In this document: positions 6,891-14,495 of the stretch, one piece after another
Layout of the letters: the number at the start of each line of letters is the position of its first letter
How positions within the stretch are numbered: position 1 is the first letter of the stretch
From: Methylococcaceae bacterium
GTDB lineage: Bacteria; Pseudomonadota; Gammaproteobacteria; Methylococcales; Methylomonadaceae
Reading direction: 5' to 3'
Assembly (NCBI GenBank): GCA_021647145.1
Contig: JAKIVF010000071.1
Span: forward strand, 1-18,837
DNA length: 18,837 bases
Position numbers and translations under genes: made by a program
The notes under the pieces: generated by a model
Told to the model about the DNA's origin: nothing
The model's input: only the letters and a program-made list of their open reading frames with translations
Database searches by the model: none

Positions 6891-9197
6891 TTAAAAAAGT
6901 TTTTTTAAGGCATCGCCGACACCAGGACCAAGTTCTTTATCCAGTTTTTTTAGCACTTTATCATCTATAACCTTGTCAATTTTATCTTTATATTTAGCTT
7001 TAACCATCGTTTCAAGATCTGGTTTATATGATAGGTCGTCAAAGTTTCCTGTAACTTTAATAGCAAGAGGAATACCTTTAAATTTATCCTTTTCTTTAGG
7101 TTTTAGCAGTCTTGCATCAACAGTATAATCTAAAGTGCTACTTGCCAAATTTGCTGAGCCATTACCAATTACTCGCACTTTAGATGATTCAGCAAGTAAA
7201 TCATCATTTTTAAGTAATCCCTTCTTTATTGTTGCTGTCCCTTTAATGATGGAAAACACGGTTTGGTCATTTTTATTGTTTTTTGGAAGAGGTTTTCCCT
7301 TGAGTAATTGTTTGCCACTATCAATTATTTTTTGAAGGTTAAAACCTTTGATAATACTGTCTTTAATACTAAAATTTAAATTCCCGGCTAATGATGATTT
7401 GATTGCTGGTGTGCTATTTCCATGTCCTTGAATTTTAACGGCAGCATTAATAACGCCACTCATTTTCTGCTCGACTTTCAAAGCCTGTAATAAAGGCTCT
7501 ATTTGAATATTGGAGAGTTTTTCATTTAATGTTAAAAGAGGTGTTTTATTTTGAACATTGATTGAAGAGTTGCCGGAATAAGAACCTTGATAGAGTTGCT
7601 TAATGTTTTGTCTGGTTTTAACTAGACCCTTATTTGCGTTTAGTTTTAAATATACTCCCTTCATACTTAATTGATTGACTTTTAAACTACCAATGGATAG
7701 CTGGCCATTGGCATTAAGTTTTCTTAATGTTTCAACAGGAAATAGTTGTGCGCTTGCTACCGCAACACTAGCTGGTGAGGCTTTTTTGCTATTAGGTTGT
7801 TCCGCAGTTTCTGGAGGTAAATATCGATCTGCATCAATCGAATCAATATTAATAGTAAAGTTGGAAGCTGGTTTAGAAAAGTTTTTTACACTAGCAGAGC
7901 CAGTAATTTTGCTGCTATCAAGATTTACAATTAAATTTTGAATGTCCGCTGAATCCTTGGTTGCTTGTAAGTTAAAAGCAACTGATAATTGGTTGAGAGC
8001 CGTACTATCTTTCATTTTAGGTAAAGATATTGCCAATTTATTTAGGAATTGTGCAAGATTGAATGGTGAGATTTTAATAGGCCCTTTAAAAGTTGGATTA
8101 TCTATAATTTGATTTCCGCTAATATTTCCAGATAGATTCAAATCTCCAGCATTTATTTTTAGACCAGAAAATGAGAGTGTTTGCTGGGTTAGATTGAACG
8201 CAATATCCGCTAAAATAGTAGTGCTTAATTTATTGTCCATTAACCCATCTGCGGTAATATTGAAACCAGTTGTAGTAACTGATTGATCACTCAGGTTGAT
8301 TGCAGCATCTGTTAATAGAGTTACCCTAAGTTTTTCTTCAGTTAAGTCATCTAAATCGAGTTTTAACCCAGTAATAGAAGCAGTTTGTTGATCTAAATCA
8401 ACTGCAATATTGGACTGTAAATTTGCAGTTAGCGTTTCTCCAGGAATTGCTTGACCGGTTGTTAAACTTTTAAGGTTAAGATCCGTAAGACTAATAATAT
8501 TTAATTGTTCATTAATTGTAAGGTCAGTTGAAAGGTCTATAGATTCGGTTAAATTAGGTTCTTTATTGATGATTTGTAACGAAAGCTCAACATCAATAGG
8601 TTGGTTAAAAATTAGTTCGCCCGTCGTAATGTTGAAATCATTAATCTCAGTATATTTATCTTCTTGCTGATCATCCCAGACGATATGAGCCTGTTCTATA
8701 GATATACCACCTAAGGCCAATGCGGATAAAGGGTTAGTATTCCTATTTTCTTTATTTTTATCTGTCTGTTGAGCTTGTTTTTCTTCTTTTTTTGACTGAA
8801 CTAAATCATCCCAATTAGTTAATCCTTGCTTATTTTTTGCCAGATATAAATCTAGCCCTACCAGTTCAATGCGGCTAACTTCAAGTTTCTTTGATAGCAA
8901 AGGTAGTAACTTAACTTTTACATGGCTTGATTTAATTTGCGCAAAATTATTTCCGCTAAATTCAGCCGCATTACTTAGTGTTAATTCCCCGGTAGAGACT
9001 CCAAGCCAAGGGAAAACTGATAACTCAAGATCACCTTTTATTGTCAGGTTTCTACCTGTGTTTTCTTTTACTGCGGTTTGAATCTCGGGCTTAAAATCAT
9101 TCGGATCAATAAAAAAGGGTAAAGCTATTGCAGCAATAATAACTAACAAAACAACTGCTGCTAAAATTGATAGACTGATTTTAAGTAAGCGACCCAT
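6891..9197 (-). CDS. asmA: AsmA family inner-membrane / periplasmic protein
   Basis: A large protein of the AsmA family, anchored in the inner membrane with a long periplasmic part. The family has been linked to outer-membrane assembly and phospholipid transport between membranes. From the ATG at 9197 a hydrophobic anchor (about 2-25, with SILAAVVLLVIIAAIALPFF) is followed by FIDPNDFKPEIQTAVKENTGR and LTIKGDLELSVFPWLG, the typical AsmA N-terminal signature. A long beta-rich middle is followed by an AsmA-like C-terminal domain containing SSLAGNLNFSIKDSIIKGFNL. An upstream ATG at 9209 would add MGLI. The 9197 start is preferred because GGGA lies six bases before it; both are possible. It is the first gene of the asmA-mutY-yggX operon, and its length (768) is within the family range. 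Confidence 0.9.
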   Translation of the reverse strand: MGRLLKISLSILAAVVLLVIIAAIALPFFIDPNDFKPEIQTAVKENTGRNLTIKGDLELSVFPWLGVSTGELTLSNAAEFSGNNFAQIKSSHVKVKLLPLLSKKLEVSRIELVGLDLYLAKNKQGLTNWDDLVQSKKEEKQAQQTDKNKENRNTNPLSALALGGISIEQAHIVWDDQQEDKYTEINDFNITTGELIFNQPIDVELSLQIINKEPNLTESIDLSTDLTINEQLNIISLTDLNLKSLTTGQAIPGETLTANLQSNIAVDLDQQTASITGLKLDLDDLTEEKLRVTLLTDAAINLSDQSVTTTGFNITADGLMDNKLSTTILADIAFNLTQQTLSFSGLKINAGDLNLSGNISGNQIIDNPTFKGPIKISPFNLAQFLNKLAISLPKMKDSTALNQLSVAFNLQATKDSADIQNLIVNLDSSKITGSASVKNFSKPASNFTINIDSIDADRYLPPETAEQPNSKKASPASVAVASAQLFPVETLRKLNANGQLSIGSLKVNQLSMKGVYLKLNANKGLVKTRQNIKQLYQGSYSGNSSINVQNKTPLLTLNEKLSNIQIEPLLQALKVEQKMSGVINAAVKIQGHGNSTPAIKSSLAGNLNFSIKDSIIKGFNLQKIIDSGKQLLKGKPLPKNNKNDQTVFSIIKGTATIKKGLLKNDDLLAESSKVRVIGNGSANLASSTLDYTVDARLLKPKEKDKFKGIPLAIKVTGNFDDLSYKPDLETMVKAKYKDKIDKVIDDKVLKKLDKELGPGVGDALKKLF

Positions 9198-9322
9198 TAT
9201 TAATCCCATTATTTTGAAAAAGATGTTATGTTAAAAAAGAACAATAATTTAACATTAACTACTAGTTAGATTTTAACTGGATTAGTTACTAAATCAATGT
9301 ATTTATTAAAAAAGGGGGGGAA

Positions 9323-9547
9323 ATGATAATTTTATTACCAGCAATTATGATTATAATTTTTTTTTATCATTCAGGCAAAAAAAACAAAGACAATGGTGTA
9401 AAGTGGTCTATTGTAGGATTAATTGGTTATATCCTAGGGTTTGTCCTTGCTATGATGATGATTGGTGAAACCTTTATTTCTATTTTTATAGCTTGTGTTA
9501 TTGCCTATTTTTCGCATATTCAGTTAACACGAATGTCAAAAAAGTGA
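9323..9547 (+). CDS. Small two-helix membrane protein of unknown function
   Basis: 74 residues. A first hydrophobic segment (about 1-15, rich in I, L and F) is followed by a charged loop HSGKKNKDNGVKW. A long second hydrophobic stretch (about 28-63) is broken by GETF and could be one or two passes, and the tail RMSKK is basic. I recognise no family. A run of seven G (9314-9320) two bases before the ATG serves as an unusual ribosome binding site. The gene points away from asmA and converges on the peroxiredoxin gene, sharing a bidirectional terminator with it. The clean start, the terminator and the membrane-protein composition support a real gene. Confidence 0.65.
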   Translation: MIILLPAIMIIIFFYHSGKKNKDNGVKWSIVGLIGYILGFVLAMMMIGETFISIFIACVIAYFSHIQLTRMSKK

Positions 9548-9573
9548 TTAAGCAGTAGAAGCTTTTTTGACAT

Positions 9574-9613
9574 AAAAAAGCGGACTATATAAATAAGATA
9601 TAGCCCGCTTTTT
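9574..9613. terminator. Bidirectional intrinsic terminator
   Basis: AAAAAGCGG-A-CTATAT (9575-9590) pairs with ATATAG-C-CCGCTTTTT (9598-9613), with one mismatch and a 7-base loop. The T-run on either strand serves both the small membrane protein gene (plus) and the peroxiredoxin gene (minus). Confidence 0.85.
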
Positions 9614-9636
9614 AGATCATCTCTTTTTAAAATGGC

Positions 9637-10242
9637 TTATAATTTATCAGCATTTTTGTCTAAATAAGAAGCAACGCCAGCGGGACTAGCATCCATTCCA
9701 GCATCGCCTTTGACCCAGCCAGCAGGGCAAACTTCACCATGTTCTTCATGGAATTGTAGGGCATCAACCATGCGAATCATTTCATCAATATTACGACCTA
9801 AAGGAAGGTCGTTAACTACTTGATGGCGAACCAGTCCATTTTGGTCAATTAAGAAGCTGCCGCGATAAGCAACAGCGGGAGTTTCTGCTTCAACATCATA
9901 GTCTTTACATATTTGATGGTTAAGATCAGCTGCCATAGTATAACGAACAGGACCAATTCCACCATCATTGATTGCAGTATTACGCCATGCATTGTGTGTG
10001 AAATGAGAATCAATTGAGACTGAAATTACCTCGACTCCGCGACTTTTGAATTCATCCATACGATGATCCAATGCAATAAGTTCACTTGGGCAAACAAAGG
10101 TAAAATCTAATGGATAGAAAAATAAAACTGCATACTTCCCTCTGGTTGCCTCAGAAAAGCTAAAAGAATCAACAATTTCCCCGTCACCTAATACTGCAGG
10201 TACTGTAAAGTCAGGGGCTGGTTTTCCTACTAATACGCTCAT
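9637..10242 (-). CDS. Typical 2-Cys peroxiredoxin (AhpC/Prx1 group)
   Basis: A cytoplasmic thiol peroxidase that reduces hydrogen peroxide and organic hydroperoxides, recycled by thioredoxin or a dedicated reductase. The peroxidatic Cys is C51 in FYPLDFTFVCPSE, with the P44 and T48 of the PxxxT/SxxC active site. The resolving Cys is C172 in EVCPAGW. GGIG is present in the middle, but the C-terminus (SYLDKNADKL) lacks the YF motif, so a peroxide-robust enzyme is expected. Its 201 residues fit. The ATG at 10242 has GGAGA about seven bases upstream. No AhpF gene is adjacent, so reduction by thioredoxin, such as the TrxA in this window, is plausible. It is monocistronic, ending at the shared terminator. 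Confidence 0.93.
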   Translation of the reverse strand: MSVLVGKPAPDFTVPAVLGDGEIVDSFSFSEATRGKYAVLFFYPLDFTFVCPSELIALDHRMDEFKSRGVEVISVSIDSHFTHNAWRNTAINDGGIGPVRYTMAADLNHQICKDYDVEAETPAVAYRGSFLIDQNGLVRHQVVNDLPLGRNIDEMIRMVDALQFHEEHGEVCPAGWVKGDAGMDASPAGVASYLDKNADKL

Positions 10243-10958
10243 AATTAATTCTCCAAAATTAAAGTGTAAAAAAATATGTATTAATTCAAATAACTAAAAC
10301 ATAACTTGTTTCTATTCTACACTAAATTAGTAAGGATTTGCGCAAATATAGTGGCGTAAAAAGCTGTGCTATAATATTTAATAAAAAAATAATTTTTTAA
10401 TTATCTTTATCTGCAACTAATTGGTTTAACTCATTGTCGTATGTGTGAAGTACTCTTCAAATTAAGAATAGATAATTTTTTTATCTATTTTCCTTCGTCT
10501 ATTTTCCTTCGTCTATTTTTGTTCAGTAAAAAACTACTTTTAGATTTAAACAAAGAGTTATTTTTATACGAGGATAGAGTGCTTTATTTAGAATGTTTAA
10601 GGAATAAGTTAAGCTACTGATTAAAAAGGCGAGTTAGGCTTTATGTTAGAGGGTCGCTTATGCTGACATGTAATTAACTTACACAAAATTAACGGTAAGA
10701 AGGTTGCGAATAAAAGTGAGGTTGTAAGGTTGGGCTTGTTTTTTCAGTCCTACATTACTTTCGCTAAAGATGTTGGGTTAACGATAGAGATGTTAGTGCA
10801 ATCTATACATTCTTTACTTCACCATTGTAATAATATCCATTAAATAGGGACTGTATCTTTCCTTTGGTTTAATCTATATGCATTAGGAAAAACTAGCAGA
10901 TAGCTACAGGTGGGCTTTGTTAAGGGAAAGCAAATAAATATTTTAAAGTGCGTTAGAA
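10243..10958. other. 716-base intergenic region without a convincing gene
   Basis: It holds the upstream region of the peroxiredoxin gene (minus strand), a hairpin of 9-bp arms (AATAGATAA at 10467-10475 with 10481-10489) and a short tandem repeat at 10484-10520. The rest is AT-rich, with stops in all frames at short intervals. No RNA gene was recognised. Confidence 0.5.
10484..10520 (+). repeat. Tandem 14-bp repeat, about 2.6 copies
   Basis: The unit TCTATTTTCCTTCG occurs exactly at 10484-10497 and 10498-10511, with a partial third copy to 10520. Its left end overlaps the right arm of the neighbouring hairpin. Copy number may vary between strains. Confidence 0.8.
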
Positions 10959-11471
10959 ATGGCAAAAAATAAACATATAACTGAACCCGATGCATTTGGC
11001 TACCAAGTACGTATTGTAAGACGTGGAAAAGAAAGTAGTCGATATTTTTCTCATAAATTATGGGGAAGTAAAAATAAGTCATTGCAAGCAGCGATAGCTT
11101 GGCGAGACCAAATGCTGGTTGTTTTGAAGGGCAGTAAAATGCGTTTTTTAAAGCCTCCAAAAAACAAGACTACAACGGGGGTGACAGGTGTTTCGAGAAC
11201 AATAAAATATGATCACAGAAAAGATAAAAGTTATCTTTGTTATACAGTTTTTTGGGTAAAAGATAAAAAATCCCGCAATAAAACATTTCAGGTTGGAAAT
11301 GTGGATACAGTGACAGCTGATGATGAATTACACGCATTTAGAACAGCTAAATTATTTAGAAGTTGTTATGAGCATTCTATCGACCACGATTTACAATTTG
11401 ATGACAGTCTGTTTTTAGGCTGGAAAAAAATGCGTTTATATGATGATCCTAATCTGGCTATTGTTTTTTAG
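10959..11471 (+). CDS. Protein with two AP2/ERF-like DNA-binding segments
   Basis: 170 residues, mostly basic. Two segments share the AP2-type pattern. The first (about 12-52) is GYQVRIVRRGKESSRYFSH followed by SLQAAIAWRDQML. The second (about 73-136) is TGVTGVSRTIKYD, then YTVFWVKDKKSRNKTFQVG, ending AFRTAKLFRSCYEHSI. In each, a three-strand sheet is followed by a helix of the form A-x-x-x-R. Bacterial AP2-like domains are often found in mobile-element endonucleases and as free-standing proteins annotated as pathogenesis-related/ERF factors. No nuclease domain is visible, so a DNA-binding protein is inferred. It stands alone between two long non-coding stretches. The start ATG at 10959 has only a weak ribosome binding site. 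The family call is from pattern memory. Confidence 0.6.
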   Translation: MAKNKHITEPDAFGYQVRIVRRGKESSRYFSHKLWGSKNKSLQAAIAWRDQMLVVLKGSKMRFLKPPKNKTTTGVTGVSRTIKYDHRKDKSYLCYTVFWVKDKKSRNKTFQVGNVDTVTADDELHAFRTAKLFRSCYEHSIDHDLQFDDSLFLGWKKMRLYDDPNLAIVF

Positions 11472-12152
11472 TTGGTTTTTTATTTTTAGACTTGATTCTT
11501 TGAAAGCTGCTTTAATTTTTTAGAAGGGTATCGAGAAGCATGGCTCACAAGTAGCTTTGTAGGTGACATTATATAAAATTAGCAGTCATACTCATCTATC
11601 GTACCCCTTTGTTTTTAAAAAAATAATGGCGGCAATAGATTTAGTTGGATAGTTCCAAAATTAGGTATTTTTTACGCGATATAAAAAATTAAGTTTATTA
11701 AGAATAATAGACAAGTACCCAAGAAAAATTAATTTAACAGTTTTGCACAGGGTTTTATTCTATTCAAGATGTAAAAACTAGTATATAGCGAGCTACACAA
11801 CTTTTTATTACGACAAAGAAGAGGATAAAAAGAACAGAAAAGCTTTAGCGATTCTTATGTTTTAGTACAAGCAAAACTGTTAAATTAATTTTTCTTGGGT
11901 ACTTAATTAGAGAATGGTAAGAGTTTGCGATGGATAGTTTACTTACTCTACGAAAGTAAATCACTACTCAAACCTTAGTAATAAAAAAAATTTCAATACT
12001 GTCATAATTATAATATGCCAAGCGTGATAGTATAAAAAGCACTGAAATAAACAGTGTGACTTTAAGAAAACAGCTTAAATTAGGTCCTTAAATAAGGAGG
12101 TGTCTTTATATTTAAAGAGTTGCATGTTAAATATTAACTATATTGAAACACT
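11472..12152. other. 681-base intergenic region holding a MITE-like element
   Basis: No protein gene is supported. The main content is the 192-bp inverted-repeat element at 11713-11904. The last part (about 12080-12152) is the leader of the CHAD operon, with a strong but displaced Shine-Dalgarno-like sequence and a 10-codon frame. Confidence 0.5.
11713..11904. mobile_element. MITE-like element with perfect 34-bp terminal inverted repeats
   Basis: The left arm 11713-11746 (starting AAGTACCCAAGAAAAATTAA) is the exact reverse complement of 11871-11904, around a 124-bp non-coding centre. The interior is too small for a transposase, so it would be a non-autonomous element moved in trans. I cannot define a clear target-site duplication; the flanks read ...AATAGAC and TAATTAG.... 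A very large RNA hairpin or protein-binding cruciform is the alternative. Confidence 0.7.
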
Positions 12153-12156
12153 ATGA
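12094..12156 (+). promoter_or_regulatory. CHAD operon leader: displaced Shine-Dalgarno and 10-codon ORF
   Basis: AAGGAGGTG (12094-12102) matches the anti-Shine-Dalgarno well but has no start codon at normal distance. It is part of the small palindrome TCCTTA-AA-TAAGGA. Further on, ATG at 12124 opens a 10-codon frame (MLNINYIETL) whose TGA overlaps the CHAD ATG as ATGA, which suggests possible translational coupling. Confidence 0.35.
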
Positions 12157-13700
12157 TTGCAATACCATTACACTTTGATTTACCTAAAAATTTATCGGCA
12201 AAAAAATTCATCAACAAGTTAAGTAAAAACTTGGATATTCAACTATCAAATCAGCAATATACAATAAAAATATTATTCGATAGCTTTGATTGGCGCTTGT
12301 ACAACGCAGACATAATTTGTGAGTTTAATCACTCCAATTCTGCATCACAACTTAGCCTAATAGACCGTAATAGCGGTAAACTTTTAGCATTAGAAAATAT
12401 GCCGGATATGATGCGTTTTACTGATCAATTTCCAAAGGGGAGGTTAAGAACAACTTTGGCTCCTGTGTTAGAAATGCGAGCGTTAATACCATTATGTCAG
12501 CTTCCACATAATGCGCATCAGTTAAATATCTTGAATAAAGACCAAAAAATAATTTTACGTATCCAGCTTGATGAGCATGAATTAATTGCTAATCAACTCC
12601 ATTTATATCCGTTAAAAGGCTATGACAAAGCTCTAAAAAAAGTAACAAATATTTTACAAAACACTTTTGATTTAAATCCGACTAAGTACTCCATTTTAAA
12701 GGCAGGTCTTAAATTAGAAGGTAGAAAACCGAAGGATTATAGCTCTAAGTTTAGAATAAATATCAACCCCGATATGAGGGCAGATGAAGCCTGCAAAAAA
12801 ATTTATCAGCAGTTGATACAGGTTATGCAATTTAATGAAGCCGGAACTCTCGCAGATATTGACACCGAATTTTTACACGACTTTCGAGTTGCTGTGAGGC
12901 GTACTCGCACTGGCTTAAGCCAGTTAAAAAACACCCTGCCAACCAAAGAAATTAACCGTTACGCAGATTTTTTCGCATGGCTAGGACAGATTACTGGGCC
13001 AACACGAGATTTGGATGTTTACTTGCTGAGTTTTAAAAAATATAAAGAGGTTTTACCTATCTCGTTACGAGAGGATCTAACCCCTTTATATACGCTCCTC
13101 AAAGACAAACAGAAACATGCTCAAAAAAAATTAACAGAGAATCTTAGTCGTTCTGAATATAGAACTCAGCTAAATGATTGGGAAACTTTTTTAACACAAC
13201 AGCCTATAACCAAAAAAGGGAAAAAGAATGGAATTCATTTAACGGTTAAACAGTTAGCTGATCAACGTATATGGAAGGTCTATAAGCACGTTCTAAAAGA
13301 GGCTAAGGATATCTCGGAAAGTTCTCCAGCAGAAGCTTTGCATGATTTAAGAAAAACATGTAAAAAGTTACGTTATTTATTGGAGTTTTTTCAGACACTT
13401 TACCCTGAAGATGATATGAAAATAATATTAAAAGCACTAAAAAAATTCCAAACAGTGTTAGGTGATTTTCAGGATTATGAAGTGCAAGAAATAAATATAA
13501 AGCAGTTTAGTGAAGAGATGATGGCGAATAAAGTTTCACCTAATACTTTTCTGGCAATGGGAGTGTTAGTGCAATATTTAGATTCTATGAAATGTCAGGC
13601 ACGGGCTGAATTCTCAAATCAATTTGCTCTTTTCGAGCAAGCCGAAAACAAGCATATCTTTAAAAACTTATTTTCAAATAAATTCTCGGTGAAAAAGTAA
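12153..13700 (+). CDS. CHAD-domain protein with N-terminal CYTH-like region (polyphosphate-associated family)
   Basis: 515 residues, cytoplasmic. The N-terminal part (about 1-200) has features of a CYTH-like triphosphate tunnel fold, such as LFDSFDWRLY (41-50) and LEMRALIP (106-113), but I cannot confirm a full set of catalytic residues. The C-terminal CHAD domain (about 205-505) is an all-helical bundle with its two conserved repeats: LHDFRVAVRRTRTG (241-254) with RDLDVYL (285-291), and LHDLRKTCKKLRYLLEFF (396-413) with LGDFQDYEVQ (436-445). CHAD His, Arg and Lys residues line a basic channel, and published CHAD proteins bind polyphosphate and localise to its granules. The stop codon overlaps the ATG of the next gene by one base (TAATG), so it is cotranslated with the ParA-like ATPase. 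Confidence 0.85.
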   Translation: MIAIPLHFDLPKNLSAKKFINKLSKNLDIQLSNQQYTIKILFDSFDWRLYNADIICEFNHSNSASQLSLIDRNSGKLLALENMPDMMRFTDQFPKGRLRTTLAPVLEMRALIPLCQLPHNAHQLNILNKDQKIILRIQLDEHELIANQLHLYPLKGYDKALKKVTNILQNTFDLNPTKYSILKAGLKLEGRKPKDYSSKFRININPDMRADEACKKIYQQLIQVMQFNEAGTLADIDTEFLHDFRVAVRRTRTGLSQLKNTLPTKEINRYADFFAWLGQITGPTRDLDVYLLSFKKYKEVLPISLREDLTPLYTLLKDKQKHAQKKLTENLSRSEYRTQLNDWETFLTQQPITKKGKKNGIHLTVKQLADQRIWKVYKHVLKEAKDISESSPAEALHDLRKTCKKLRYLLEFFQTLYPEDDMKIILKALKKFQTVLGDFQDYEVQEINIKQFSEEMMANKVSPNTFLAMGVLVQYLDSMKCQARAEFSNQFALFEQAENKHIFKNLFSNKFSVKK

Positions 13701-14449
13701 TGAAAATAATTGCAACATATAATATTAAAGGTGGTGTGGGTAAAACTGCAACAGCAGTCAATTTGGCCTTCATTGCGGCACAAAATAATTTCAAAACATT
13801 AGTGTGGGATTTAGATCCACAAGGTGCGAGTAGCTTTTACTTTAGAGTGAAGCCAAAGGTAAAAGGAGGAAGTAAAGCGATGGTTGCCGGCCGTCGCGAG
13901 CTGGAGGGGCTAATTAAAGCAACAGATTTCGAAAATCTGGATTTATTACCAGCAGATTTTTCATTTAGAAATTTAGATCTAGTGTTAGATGCGCGTAAAA
14001 AACCTACAAAAAGATTAAAAAAACTACTCACTCCTCTCACTCATGATTACGATTATATCTTTCTGGATTGCCCACCGAATATATCCTTACTATCAGAATC
14101 AATTTTTGAAGCTTCTGATATTTTATTATCCCCCATTATTCCGACAACTCTTTCACTGCGTACTTTAGAGCAATTAAAAAAATATATTAAAGATAATAAA
14201 TTAAATCATCTTCAACTTATTCCTTTTTTCTCTATGGCGGATAAACGAAAAAAAATGCACCGTGAAATTATGGAAAGCTTAGCTGAAGAACACCCGGATA
14301 TTCTATCAACAGCCATTCCCTACGCAAGTGATATTGAAAGGATGGGTTGGGAAAGAATGCCATTAGGGGCTTATGTAAGAAAAAGTCGAGCTACAGAAGC
14401 ATATATGGCTTTATGGCAAGAAATTTTGGGTGTAATTAGATTAACCTAA
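13700..14449 (+). CDS. ParA/MinD-type ATPase (orphan, next to CHAD)
   Basis: A 249-residue deviant-Walker ATPase of the ParA class. Walker A is KGGVGKTA, with signature Lys10 and K15. Walker A' is VWDLDPQG (D37, D39), and Walker B is YIFLDCPPN (D123). The protein lacks the N-terminal HTH of plasmid ParA, and no parB or parS is visible nearby, so plasmid or chromosome segregation is unlikely. Such orphan ParA proteins position cargo by forming dynamic gradients on the nucleoid, as McdA does for carboxysomes. Here the cargo adaptor would be the CHAD protein, whose gene overlaps by one base. The basic segment RKKPTKRLKK (99-108) could aid non-specific DNA binding, which is inference. The function of the pair has not been shown by anything in this window. 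Confidence 0.85.
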   Translation: MKIIATYNIKGGVGKTATAVNLAFIAAQNNFKTLVWDLDPQGASSFYFRVKPKVKGGSKAMVAGRRELEGLIKATDFENLDLLPADFSFRNLDLVLDARKKPTKRLKKLLTPLTHDYDYIFLDCPPNISLLSESIFEASDILLSPIIPTTLSLRTLEQLKKYIKDNKLNHLQLIPFFSMADKRKKMHREIMESLAEEHPDILSTAIPYASDIERMGWERMPLGAYVRKSRATEAYMALWQEILGVIRLT

Positions 14450-14495
14450 ATAAGTCAGTTGAGTTTTTTACTAGTTATTTTTATGCCATAAAAAC

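Noticed and set aside
10840..11160. 106-codon minus-strand frame
   Set aside because: Antisense to the AP2-like gene, without ribosome site or recognisable protein character.
13700..14449. Plasmid or chromosome partition locus
   Set aside because: No parB, no parS-like sites, and no HTH on the ATPase.
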